Assembly (NCBI GenBank): GCA_016235165.1
Contig: JACRLX010000020.1
Span: 1-64,000, forward strand
Reading direction: 5' to 3'
DNA: 64,000 nt
Source: Rhodocyclales bacterium
GTDB taxonomy: Bacteria > Pseudomonadota > Gammaproteobacteria > Burkholderiales > Rhodocyclaceae
Shown: positions 39,256 to 47,342 of the stretch, piece after piece
Position numbering within the stretch: position 1 is the first letter of the stretch
Layout of the letters: every line of letters starts with the position of its first letter
The notes under the pieces: generated by a model
Told to the model about the DNA's origin: nothing
What the model saw: only the letters and a program-made list of their open reading frames with translations
The model's database searches: none
Program-made: the position numbers and the translations under genes

Positions 39256-39471
39256 ATGACTGTCGCCGACCTCATTCGCGCTCAAATCGATGCCCTGCCC
39301 GAAGAGATGCAGCGGGAAGCGCTGGATTTCCTTCTTTTCCTGCGCATGAAAGCCGCCCACGCCGGCCACGTCAGCGGCGCCGACCCGGAGATGCTGCGTT
39401 ACTTCGGGGCGGCGCCGGACTTCCCGGACCGCATCGCGGACCAGCCCGCGCCGGAACCTGCGCGCTGGTAA
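39256..39471 (+). CDS. DUF2281-type antitoxin (VapB-like)
   Basis: 71 residues: TVADLIRAQIDALPEEMQREALDFLLFL is the typical DUF2281 region. The ATG at 39256 is preceded by AAGGAAAACACC. The stop (39469-39471) is six bases before the VapC start, so the two form a toxin-antitoxin operon, with this protein presumed to neutralise VapC. Confidence 0.82.
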   Translation: MTVADLIRAQIDALPEEMQREALDFLLFLRMKAAHAGHVSGADPEMLRYFGAAPDFPDRIADQPAPEPARW

Positions 39472-39477
39472 TTTGCG

Positions 39478-39879
39478 GTGCGGCTACTGCTCGACACCAA
39501 CACCTGTATCGAAATTCTGCGCGGCCGAAATGCCGCGCTGCTTGCCATGTATGCCGGCCAAGCCCGCGCCGACATCGCTCTTTCCGCCGTTGTCCGCTCG
39601 GAGCTTCTGGCGGGTGCGCTGCTGTCGGCAAAGCCCGACGAAAATCGCCGCATCGCCGAGGCGTTTTGTGCCTTGTTTCCCTGCCTGCCGTTCGACGCCC
39701 AGGTCGCCGACATTCACGCCGAATGGCATGTGCGCCTGCGCCGCGCCGGAAAAATCATCGGCGCGAACGACCTGATGATTGCCGCCACGGCGCTCGCGCA
39801 CAAGCTCACCGTGGTAACGCACAACGCCGATGAATTCCGGCGAATCGATGGTCTGGTCGTTGAGGATTGGCAGGCGTAG
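39478..39879 (+). CDS. vapC: PIN-domain toxin VapC
   Basis: 133-residue PIN ribonuclease with GTG start. Acidic catalytic residues are in LLLDTNTCIEILRG, VVRSELLAG and GANDLMIAATALAH (conserved Asp), followed by VVTHNADEFRRIDGLVVEDW. All four expected acidic positions are present, so it should be active. It likely cleaves an RNA such as tRNA or rRNA when not held by the upstream antitoxin. Confidence 0.9.
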   Translation: MRLLLDTNTCIEILRGRNAALLAMYAGQARADIALSAVVRSELLAGALLSAKPDENRRIAEAFCALFPCLPFDAQVADIHAEWHVRLRRAGKIIGANDLMIAATALAHKLTVVTHNADEFRRIDGLVVEDWQA

Positions 39880-40198
39880 CGCCGACGATCTGCCGGAATT
39901 CAAGGTCTGTCTTCCCACCCCGGAGTTCTTGACCGCATCGACGGCGTGAAATCGATTTCCCGTTCGACGCAGTGAAAGTTGAATTTCTGTTGCAGGCGGC
40001 GTAAAGATCTTACGTCTGGAGTTCGGCCAAAGGCAACAGCAAGCCGCCATCAAGAGAAAAGAGAAATACCGCTACGCGACTAACTTCGGTCGCTCAATGC
40101 CAAAGGCTGACTTCAGCCAGGTTGGATGGTCAAGACCAACCTGTAGCAATCATTCTTGCTCACCTTAACGAGACTGTCCGCTCCTCAGCACAATGCTA
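39880..40198. other. Gap with a regulator remnant
   Basis: 319 bp between vapC and the convergent STAND gene. It holds the degraded duplicate at 39911-40004; nothing else was recognised. Confidence 0.6.
39911..40004 (+). pseudogene. Frameshifted duplicate of the 3' end of the regulator at 38765
   Basis: About 94 bp resembling 39018-39112 (shared blocks GACCGCATCGACG, TTTCCCGTTCGACGC, GTGAAAGTTGAATTTCTGTT). One base is missing between the first two blocks, which shifts the frame. The two copies are direct repeats on either side of the DUF2281/VapC pair. Confidence 0.75.
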
Positions 40199-43100
40199 TC
40201 AGCAGTTGAACGGGCGCGTCATCTCATTCAGTATCTTTGGCCGACCCGAAGGCTGATAGATCAGCCAAGTAAAAATATCTATCTGGGAGCCATCAGAGCC
40301 CCCCGGCGTGAACAGTCCACGATTGACAAAGCGGTGGTAGACCAACGTACGTTGGTTAGTCGCAAGATAGCAGTTCAGGGCATCTCGGCGGACAAATAGC
40401 CCATTGCGCCTCTTTGCACGCGTTTCGAAAGCGACAAGTTCACCACTGCTGTTGACCCAGCCGTGCTGCCTATCCCACACCAGCCTGAGACGCTTCACAA
40501 GGTCTTGGCACGGCACAGAGATGGACTCCGGTCGTTCCGGCGTTGTGTACGAAAAGTCGTACTCCCACTCGCCGCCACGCAGAAGTTCAACCTCCGCGAA
40601 GTCCATGCCTTTGGGACCGCGGTAAAAATAGCCTTCATCAGCAGCCTGCTCAAAGGCCGAACCGTCTGGATACTCAGCCAAATAGCCTCGATACCAATGT
40701 GCTCCTTGGCTTTCGAAGGCGTCTCGACCTTTACTACCCGGTCCAAAGGCTGGCAACTTTCCTTCCACGAACATGCTCGTGTAAGAGAGGTCAACGCCGA
40801 GATGTGACTCGGTCCAGGAACGCTCTCCCGGTGCTTCGTCGCTGTCCCTGGCGCTCAGAGACAACGCCACCCAATCTGCCCCCGCGCTTGACGTACGGAT
40901 AATGCAGTCGCCATGCGAAGTGAAGTCGTCGGTCCTTACCCACTGTTTGATGTCGCCCGACCGGTCAGGGAAGGTGTACCTTGGCCCTTGGATGATTTCT
41001 TCCGGGTAATCTCGAGGCGGAGTGATATCCCGAACGTCGGTCAGGTCGACCTTGCGAACACCAATAGACCACAGATGCGCCGGGGCGGCCTTCCAGCCGG
41101 AGTACGAAGTCTTGGGCTGGACGTTGTCGGCTAGCAGGCCCAACAAGCGATGAAGCAGTATCCAATAGTACTTCTTGCCGAGTCGGTCGGCGTACCCTTT
41201 GCGGCCGCGGCCACTCCCGAACTCCCCGCTGATGGTGCGGTCGGTCTTGAGCGCGCACTGGTCCGTGCCCGGATAGCCGAGCCGAAGCACCTCGACCATC
41301 AGCCAGCAGGCAATGTTCTCGTATGTGATACCAGCGCTATCGAGGTCAAAGTCCCGAATCTTCGATTCAACTTGGTAGCGCCAGAAGTCAGGCAGCATGC
41401 CCGAGCCCCAAAGTTCCATGTTCGCGGGCAGACGCTCCAACTCCAATAGAGGCTTGGCATCGGGCAGCGTGGGCCAAGTTGTGCATATTGGTGCCTTCGA
41501 TGGAAAGGCATCCATCCGCTTCAGCGTGTCGGCGCCCAGCTTGTCACGGCCGATCAACCGGCCGAGAAGATAGATGGAGTCTCGGACGAGAACGTTGGGG
41601 ACATCGAAGGTTGGGCTTAGCAAACCGCGGAGCGCCGGAATGAACTCGTCTCTGCGGTGGTGCTCCAGCAGACATGCGCTGTAGATGGCAAGGGCAATTG
41701 TCTCGAGGATGTAGTCATCGTCGCAATCCTGGAACTCGACGGTCAAAACCTTGCCGAGGTCGGGTTGGCACGCAAGTAGCCTTGCCATTCCCTTCGCAGA
41801 CAAGTCGCGTACACGGCGGTCGGCAGCTGACGAGAGCCACGCCAATGCCACTACCGCGAGCTCCCTGCTTTCTGCTGGCCAGCGATGAACATTTGCCCTG
41901 AGCACGGCGTTGATGAGGGACCATATGGCACCCTTGGTGTCGAAAGATTTGAAGGCCGCAGCCGAGAGGAAGGCGTCCCGGTCGACCAGCGGTGAGTACT
42001 GCAAGAACGGGCTTAGCCAGTTCGAAGCGTTCAGCCTGTGCCGTGGGACCAAACTCAAGCTGAAGAACATGTCGTAGACCTCGCGCCACAGGCCCGGGGT
42101 ATGCAGTGCCTCGTACAAATGGTCGTCGATGTCGTAGGTGACACTATCCCTGGAGCGCCAAACCATGGCCCGAATCAGCAGGCGGTGCGCGAGTACTGGC
42201 TCTACACAGAGAGCTGCCTCTGTGATTTCGACACCGGCCCTCTCTGGAAGAACTGCAGCCAACGCCTCCAGCACCCCTTCGTCATCAGGGGTGAAACTGG
42301 CGAGTTGGGCCGCCAGGGCCGACGCATCCAGCCCCTTGGGGCCGATCAGTCGTTCGATAATGCTGCTAGCTCGGAGAACGTCTCCGTACCGTTGGTATCC
42401 CAGCCGTACGAACCAAATATCGCGCTCGCCAGCCGATAAGATGACGAGGCCTTCGTGCTCAAGCTCCTTAAGCAAGGACTCTGCGGACACTTCTGTTCCG
42501 ACAACTCCCGCCAACTCAGCTGTGCAGGTCTCCCAAGTCCGCTCCTTCGGAATATTGAAAGTCAGCACATCCGAAAGCCGCAGCATCGCTGCGCGCACCA
42601 AGTTCTTTGGGTTGGAGTAGGCCAGTCTGCGCCTGACAAGGCCGTCACAATGTTTGAGATGACCATCCAGCAGTGCAGCAAAACCTGGAATGGAAACATC
42701 CAAGGACGTTCGTCCTTCGTCCCGCAATGTCTTGCAGGCCAGATGCAGGAACAAGGGGTTACCCAGTTCTGACGAGAACAGGGGAGTGATTTCTGCATCC
42801 AGGCCGTAGTAAGTGGCGAAAGCCTCCAAAGCCTCGAACTCCTGTCCCGCGAAGCCCAAATGCTCAAAGGCATAGCCAGGAAACCTCGCGTCGACGATCA
42901 GGTCGCGATATGTGTCCCGAGTCGAGACGCAGACCTTGATGCCTGGATACGGAGCGCACTGGGCCAGCAGCTCTGGTAGCTTGCTCTTCCAACGAGCATT
43001 CCGCGGGCTTTCGTTGAGCGCGTCGATGTAGACGACAAATGGCAGCCTCGTGTTGTCAGCGCATGCTTGCAGACACTCAAAGAGAGCAGTACGTGCCACA

Positions 43101-44350
43101 TCGGCACCGAAGCCGAACCTGCTGCGGATTACCTCCCATGGCTCGCCTCCGCCAAAATCGTCACCGAAGACGACCAGCGAGTAGCCGCCCGCCGCAAGCC
43201 TGCGAAGGGCGGCACTCACGATCGAGTGCGTTTTCCCGATGCCGGCGGGGCCAACCAGCAACAGAGAGTGTGTCGTGGCAGCCCCCATTTCAGGAGAGGA
43301 GAGCACTGTCTGGAGCGTCTGTGCTGTCATCTCCCATTTGCGTGCCGCGTCCATTTCGCCTGCCGGGAAGTCGCACATGTACTCGGCATGAAATTGCCGA
43401 AACGATGGGGTATCCCGGTCTTGTCCATGCTTATCAAAGAATGCCTGCTCTTGCTTTACACGTGCCTTGGTGAGCAGCGGCAGCACGCTGGAGAGGTGTT
43501 GATTCACGTCAGCAGATTCCGATACCACCGAGGCGACATCGGTCATGCGTTCACTGGCTTCGATGACCCGCCGAAGGGCCGCGCGGACGATGGTGACATC
43601 AGGATCACCCAGAATCTCTAGTGCCTTGTCGCCCCAACCCTTGAGAGAGCGGAGTTCGGCAACTACCGGCTCAAGTGACTCTTCCCGCCAAGCCGTAAAG
43701 TCGCCGATTCCACCGAAGAAGTCCAGCCCGATGTGCGCGTTTGTCACAACGTCCAGCGCGGCCGTGTATCGAGGCCCGGCAAAAGCAATCGCTTCGTCAA
43801 CACATTGCTGAATCTGCGTCTGAGTCAGTACGGAGTCATCAAACCAGTACCGGCGCATACCGCCATGCGGGTCAGATGTATGGATTTGTGTCCGAATGAC
43901 GGCTGCGGTGCAGATGGTCACAGACAGCGGCGAGCCAGCTCCCTCCGCCGCCGCCTCAACCTTCTGCTTCCATGCTTCAAATCGCTCGGCCTGGCTCTTG
44001 CCCCTGACGCCAGCCGCGACCCGACCGGTCAAGTCAAACGGGATGTACACCCAGTAGTCCGACAATGAAGGATGGTTCTTTAGTGCAGCAGTTAGCGAGT
44101 CGTCAATCTGACGCAGTTCTGCATCTCCCAATTGGAAGAAGTACTTGGCTTGCACACCTGCGACGCGGCCGTCAGGCGTTCGGTAGTACGCCTCGACTCC
44201 ACCATCGCCGCCATCTCCACGCAGGCTGAGGAATACCGACCCGGAAGGCGGTTGGAAAGAGACTCGAAATAGCTGAACGGCAAGTGCTTCGAAGCTGTCG
44301 TTTCGGCTTTTTGGGGTGCACCGAATCCTCGCGAAATCAATCACGGTCAT
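40199..44350 (-). CDS. STAND NTPase with N-terminal Mrr-type nuclease domain (Avs-like)
   Basis: 1383-residue protein. The N-terminus (about 1-150) has an Mrr-type PD-(D/E)xK nuclease core: FEALAVQLF, then GDGGDGGVEAYY (Asp49, Glu53) and GVQAKYF (Gln67, Lys69). The NTPase follows: Walker A VGPAGIGKTHS (367-374), Walker B FVVYIDALNES (438-448) and the STRDTY motif (477-482). The remaining 900 residues are probably a helical repeat sensor. This nuclease-STAND-sensor layout is that of Avs anti-phage proteins, in which phage protein recognition switches on the nuclease. It is a single gene with GGAGAGGAG before its ATG, lying among toxin-antitoxin genes and visibly less GC-rich than the hydrogenase genes. 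Family assignment is inferred; other defence NTPases share this layout. Confidence 0.75.
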   Translation of the reverse strand: MTVIDFARIRCTPKSRNDSFEALAVQLFRVSFQPPSGSVFLSLRGDGGDGGVEAYYRTPDGRVAGVQAKYFFQLGDAELRQIDDSLTAALKNHPSLSDYWVYIPFDLTGRVAAGVRGKSQAERFEAWKQKVEAAAEGAGSPLSVTICTAAVIRTQIHTSDPHGGMRRYWFDDSVLTQTQIQQCVDEAIAFAGPRYTAALDVVTNAHIGLDFFGGIGDFTAWREESLEPVVAELRSLKGWGDKALEILGDPDVTIVRAALRRVIEASERMTDVASVVSESADVNQHLSSVLPLLTKARVKQEQAFFDKHGQDRDTPSFRQFHAEYMCDFPAGEMDAARKWEMTAQTLQTVLSSPEMGAATTHSLLLVGPAGIGKTHSIVSAALRRLAAGGYSLVVFGDDFGGGEPWEVIRSRFGFGADVARTALFECLQACADNTRLPFVVYIDALNESPRNARWKSKLPELLAQCAPYPGIKVCVSTRDTYRDLIVDARFPGYAFEHLGFAGQEFEALEAFATYYGLDAEITPLFSSELGNPLFLHLACKTLRDEGRTSLDVSIPGFAALLDGHLKHCDGLVRRRLAYSNPKNLVRAAMLRLSDVLTFNIPKERTWETCTAELAGVVGTEVSAESLLKELEHEGLVILSAGERDIWFVRLGYQRYGDVLRASSIIERLIGPKGLDASALAAQLASFTPDDEGVLEALAAVLPERAGVEITEAALCVEPVLAHRLLIRAMVWRSRDSVTYDIDDHLYEALHTPGLWREVYDMFFSLSLVPRHRLNASNWLSPFLQYSPLVDRDAFLSAAAFKSFDTKGAIWSLINAVLRANVHRWPAESRELAVVALAWLSSAADRRVRDLSAKGMARLLACQPDLGKVLTVEFQDCDDDYILETIALAIYSACLLEHHRRDEFIPALRGLLSPTFDVPNVLVRDSIYLLGRLIGRDKLGADTLKRMDAFPSKAPICTTWPTLPDAKPLLELERLPANMELWGSGMLPDFWRYQVESKIRDFDLDSAGITYENIACWLMVEVLRLGYPGTDQCALKTDRTISGEFGSGRGRKGYADRLGKKYYWILLHRLLGLLADNVQPKTSYSGWKAAPAHLWSIGVRKVDLTDVRDITPPRDYPEEIIQGPRYTFPDRSGDIKQWVRTDDFTSHGDCIIRTSSAGADWVALSLSARDSDEAPGERSWTESHLGVDLSYTSMFVEGKLPAFGPGSKGRDAFESQGAHWYRGYLAEYPDGSAFEQAADEGYFYRGPKGMDFAEVELLRGGEWEYDFSYTTPERPESISVPCQDLVKRLRLVWDRQHGWVNSSGELVAFETRAKRRNGLFVRRDALNCYLATNQRTLVYHRFVNRGLFTPGGSDGSQIDIFTWLIYQPSGRPKILNEMTRPFNC

Positions 44351-44615
44351 ACCCGCTCCTCTCCCGCTTGAGTGAATTCTCTATTCGTTCGACACAACTG
44401 AACTGCCGTGTCCATATTCTTCCCCAGCCGAACTAAATACCGGCTAGAAGTCGGCACCTGACGGCTCAGCATGCAAGCGGCAAGTGGTCTGGTCGTAGCC
44501 CGCGGAATGCTCGCTGCTGTGAACAGTTGCTTCAAGGCCGGTAGCAACTATTGTAGCCCGTTGGCATCAACAGCCGATTTAACCAATCAGCCGCCATCTG
44601 CACATCCCTGCCCAA

Positions 44616-44815
44616 GGCCGAACAGACACAGGCCACCGCCGATTTGGCGGACGCCGAGGCGAGGAGCCGTGCAAGGGGTAGTCCGCTGGCGTTGTCCGAC
44701 GACGATGCTGGCCTCATCGGCATCGGCTAGTTTCGCCGGCGGCCTGGCGCGGCCCCGCAGTGAGGAAACCCGAAGGGCGGGAGCCCATGAGGTGGTGGCC
44801 TGTGTCTGTTCGGCC
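44616..44815. repeat. 25-bp inverted repeat pair spaced by 150 bp
   Basis: The left arm (44616-44640) begins GGCCGAACAGACACAGGCCA. The right arm (44791-44815) is its reverse complement with one mismatch. The 150-bp interior has no recognised gene. It could be the ends of a small non-autonomous element or a large stem-loop. Confidence 0.75.
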
Positions 44816-44850
44816 GGCCAGTGCCAGACAGTTCCAGTTTGGCCTCATTT

Positions 44851-44875
44851 TCGCCGTCCCGCTGGCGCCGACTTT
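44851..44875 (-). repeat. Dispersed 27-bp repeat, copy 9 (intergenic)
   Basis: Minus strand begins AAAGTCGGCGCCAGCGGGAC and continues GGCGA. It lies about 95 bp past the stop codon of the membrane-protein gene at 44969. Confidence 0.75.
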
Positions 44876-44968
44876 CGCATCCTTGTTCAAGCCTGTTTAA
44901 CAGCTCACCGGGTCTCGACGGCGATGCAAAAACCCACACGCATCGCCACCGCCGCCTCACAAGCCCCC

Positions 44969-45817
44969 TCACCCCGCCCCCAACACCCTGACCGCCTCGC
45001 CAACGCTATGCGCCTCCGGCGCCAGCGCATTCAGCCCGTGTCCGACCAGGCCGAGGCCGATCGCGGTGAGCAGGAAGGGCAGCGCCGTGCGGCGCAGCGC
45101 GCTTTCCAGCCAGTGGCGTGTCTGCAGGCCGCGCATGCGGCGGTAGAGGCTGGCCGAGAGCGCGCCGTCGACCAGCAGTTCGGCGAACAGGGCCGGCGCC
45201 AGGTAGATCACGTAGAGCGAGGCCAGCAGCAGCACGGCGGCCAGCGCCGCCACCAGCAGGATCAAGGCCAACGGGATGGCGCCTTCGTCGGCGCCGCCGA
45301 CGACCTCGCCCACTGCCTCGCCGAGTTTGCCGACGCCGTCGCCGCCGACATCGGGCAGCGAGGGTGCGGGCAGGTTGTCATCGAACTGGAAGGACGAGGA
45401 CGCCCCGCCGCCGCCAAAGTTGCCGCCGCCCGGCGATGGCACGGGCATCTCGATGCCCTCGACCGGCGCCGCTCCTCCGCTGCCGCCACTGCTGCCGGAT
45501 GAAAAGTCGGGCACATCAAGCGAGCCATCAACCCAATCCTCGGCGCGGGTGCGCAGCCAGAGCCAGAGCAGGATCAGGAAAACACCATAGGCCGCGCCGG
45601 TTGCCAGCGGATACCTGACGCCCATGGCGTCGACGCCGGCATGCAGCATGAGGAAGGAGGCGAACAATCCCGCCAGGCCGGTCAAGGCCACCAGCAGCGA
45701 CATCTGCAGGCGCGGATAGCCGTCGGCATCGAGCCGGGCCATCAGGCGGCGGATTTCCCTGCCACGGCTGTAGCGCTCCGGCTGGCGCGTTGCCGGCGCG
45801 CGGGAAGGGGCACCCAC
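44969..45817 (-). CDS. Membrane protein with glycine/serine-rich loop
   Basis: About 282 residues, of no family I can name. Two membrane helices (LLVALTGLAGLFASFLML and GAAYGVFLILLWLWL) are followed by a low-complexity Gly/Ser/Pro loop (SSGSSGGSGGAAP, GGGNFGGGGASSSF). Two further hydrophobic segments (LALILLVAALAAVLLLASLYVIYLA in part, and LPFLLTAIGLGLVGHGL) complete the protein. The start is uncertain: a GTG at 45817, five bases after the hemerythrin stop, or an ATG about 29 codons later (MARLDADG). Close coupling to the hemerythrin gene suggests an operon. Confidence 0.6.
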   Translation of the reverse strand: MGAPSRAPATRQPERYSRGREIRRLMARLDADGYPRLQMSLLVALTGLAGLFASFLMLHAGVDAMGVRYPLATGAAYGVFLILLWLWLRTRAEDWVDGSLDVPDFSSGSSGGSGGAAPVEGIEMPVPSPGGGNFGGGGASSSFQFDDNLPAPSLPDVGGDGVGKLGEAVGEVVGGADEGAIPLALILLVAALAAVLLLASLYVIYLAPALFAELLVDGALSASLYRRMRGLQTRHWLESALRRTALPFLLTAIGLGLVGHGLNALAPEAHSVGEAVRVLGAG

Positions 45818-45822
45818 GTCGC

Positions 45823-46218
45823 TCAGAGATTGTTGCGCACGCAGTCCGCGAAGCGCCGATCGCGCGTGGCGATGTGCTTGCCGATGAAGTCCAGGGTTTC
45901 GGCGGCACGGCCGGCCACCAGCGCCGATTCGCCGCGCGCGTGGTCGGCGGCGATGCCGCGCAGGGTGTCGAGCATCTGCGCGTGGTCCTCGACGTGGTCT
46001 TCGTAATCGTCGTAGCTCTTCATGCGCATCAGCAGTTCTTCCGAGGCGAAATGCGCTTCGCTGTAGTCGATCAGGCGCGCGAGGATTTCGCCGACCACGG
46101 CGGGGTCGCCCTGTGCGCCAGCGACCCGGCACAGCTCGCGCAGCAATCCGAGCTGGATGTCGTGTTCGCGCTCGGTGTCCGCGTTCGCGGCGGCGTTGAA
46201 TTCGGTGATGCCTGTCAT
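45823..46218 (-). CDS. Bacteriohemerythrin
   Basis: 131-residue four-helix di-iron O2-binding protein. Iron ligands are recognisable in EREHDIQ, AHFASEELLM, HVEDHAQML and IGKHIATRD. Function is O2 carriage, storage or sensing. It precedes a membrane-protein gene by five bases. A second hemerythrin is encoded at 56122; the two bracket the O2-sensitive hyb operon and its trailing genes. Confidence 0.85.
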   Translation of the reverse strand: MTGITEFNAAANADTEREHDIQLGLLRELCRVAGAQGDPAVVGEILARLIDYSEAHFASEELLMRMKSYDDYEDHVEDHAQMLDTLRGIAADHARGESALVAGRAAETLDFIGKHIATRDRRFADCVRNNL

Positions 46219-46291
46219 CGGGTTCCCCTTTTCAAATTTCTGGCCGCGCGCCGGGTTGGAATCGGCCGGGTTGTCCTGGCTGTTCGCACAC

Positions 46292-46753
46292 TCATTTCCG
46301 CGCCAGCCGCAAATCGGTTACGAAGTCCTGCGCCTCACCGATCACGATATTTCCAAAGGACGGATGACGCGGATTGAGCAGGTAATTGAATTCCGCCGGG
46401 ATTACCACGCTCGGCACCGCCAGCACGGCGCTCGATGCACGTTTCGCCCAGTCGCTGCCGATCGCCTGGAGTTGCCGCCTCGTCGCCAGATCGCGCCAAT
46501 CGGCGGGGAGTTGCTCGGGGAGGATGCGCTCGATCTTGATGCCCTTCGGCACGGTGGCCGGGATCATCACGTAGCGGGCGCGCATGGGTTCGTCCTGCAC
46601 CAGCATTTCCAGCATGGCCAGTGACTGGGTGGCCGAGGCATACACCAGCGACACGCCCTTGACGTTCCAGCGACCACCGTAGAGGCGCGCTCCCTCACCA
46701 GAGAATGCGCTATCGGCGAACCGGGCGGTGACCAGTCGCCAGACCGTGAGCAT
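46292..46753 (-). CDS. RES-domain toxin
   Basis: 153-residue RES protein: VWRLVTARFADSAFSGEGARLYGGRWN contains the conserved Arg and the RLYGGRWN motif. The family Glu lies in SLAMLEMLV, and Ser/Asn residues in NPRHPSFGNI. RES toxins (MbcT/ParT type) deplete NAD+ or modify targets by ADP-ribosyl transfer. The ATG shares one base with the antitoxin stop (TGATG), so translation is coupled. Confidence 0.9.
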   Translation of the reverse strand: MLTVWRLVTARFADSAFSGEGARLYGGRWNVKGVSLVYASATQSLAMLEMLVQDEPMRARYVMIPATVPKGIKIERILPEQLPADWRDLATRRQLQAIGSDWAKRASSAVLAVPSVVIPAEFNYLLNPRHPSFGNIVIGEAQDFVTDLRLARK

Positions 46754-47208
46754 CAGGCAAAGACGCCGTGCTCGATGCGGCCCAGGGTGTCCAGCACGCT
46801 TTCGGCACCGATGTCGGTATCCATCAGCGACAGCGGTGCCGCCCCCGACAGCGCGGCGTTCGGTGCCTTGAGCCAATCCAGCGCCGCATCCATGTCGCCG
46901 AACACCTCTTCGGAACGCTCGACCACACGGGCCAGTCGCACCAGCTTGGCGGACTCCTCGCTGCTGAGGATGCCTTCGCGCTTGCGCCGCGCCAGCGTGC
47001 GCTCGGGGATACCCAGCGCGGCGGCCAACTCGCTCTGCGTGACCCCCAAGGCCCGGGTCAGCGCATCGACGGCGGAAGAGGAGATACCCTGGCGGATGAC
47101 GGCAACCCAATCCAGCGCGGTGCGCGGCTTGGCGCGCAGCACGCGGCCGCCGCCGAGCAGTGATTCGATTTGATTTTTCCCCGGAACGCTTGCGGCGGCG
47201 GTGGTCAT
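46753..47208 (-). CDS. Xre/MbcA/ParS-type antitoxin (DUF2384)
   Basis: 151-residue antitoxin. An HTH-like N-terminal domain (LGVTQSELAAALGIPERTLARRKREG) is followed by the toxin-binding domain with AKLVRLARVVERSEEVFGDMDAALDWL. It lies directly upstream of the RES toxin, the standard order for this type II system. Such antitoxins usually repress their own operon. Confidence 0.9.
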   Translation of the reverse strand: MTTAAASVPGKNQIESLLGGGRVLRAKPRTALDWVAVIRQGISSSAVDALTRALGVTQSELAAALGIPERTLARRKREGILSSEESAKLVRLARVVERSEEVFGDMDAALDWLKAPNAALSGAAPLSLMDTDIGAESVLDTLGRIEHGVFA

Positions 47209-47284
47209 GGACTAACTCCTGGGCTGGCCATATGGCAGCCATTGTAGTCAAAATTGGCATGGCCCGCCAGCGCCGTATCGCAAC

Positions 47285-47310
47285 CGCGCCGTATCTCCGG
47301 CGCCGACTTT
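47285..47310 (-). repeat. Dispersed 27-bp repeat, copy 10 (intergenic)
   Basis: Minus strand begins AAAGTCGGCGCCGGAGATAC and continues GGCGCG. It sits between the ThDP-enzyme stop (47343) and the antitoxin start (47208), in the probable antitoxin promoter region. Confidence 0.75.
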
Positions 47311-47342
47311 CACTCAGGCGATCACCGCGACACGCGGCGGAG

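Larger units (their letters stand above)
44351..44968. other. Intergenic region with inverted repeat and repeat copy
   Basis: 618 bp upstream of the STAND gene and downstream of a membrane-protein gene. It holds a near-perfect 25-bp inverted repeat (44616-44640 and 44791-44815) and dispersed-repeat copy 9. Short reading frames here show no recognisable family. Confidence 0.55.
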
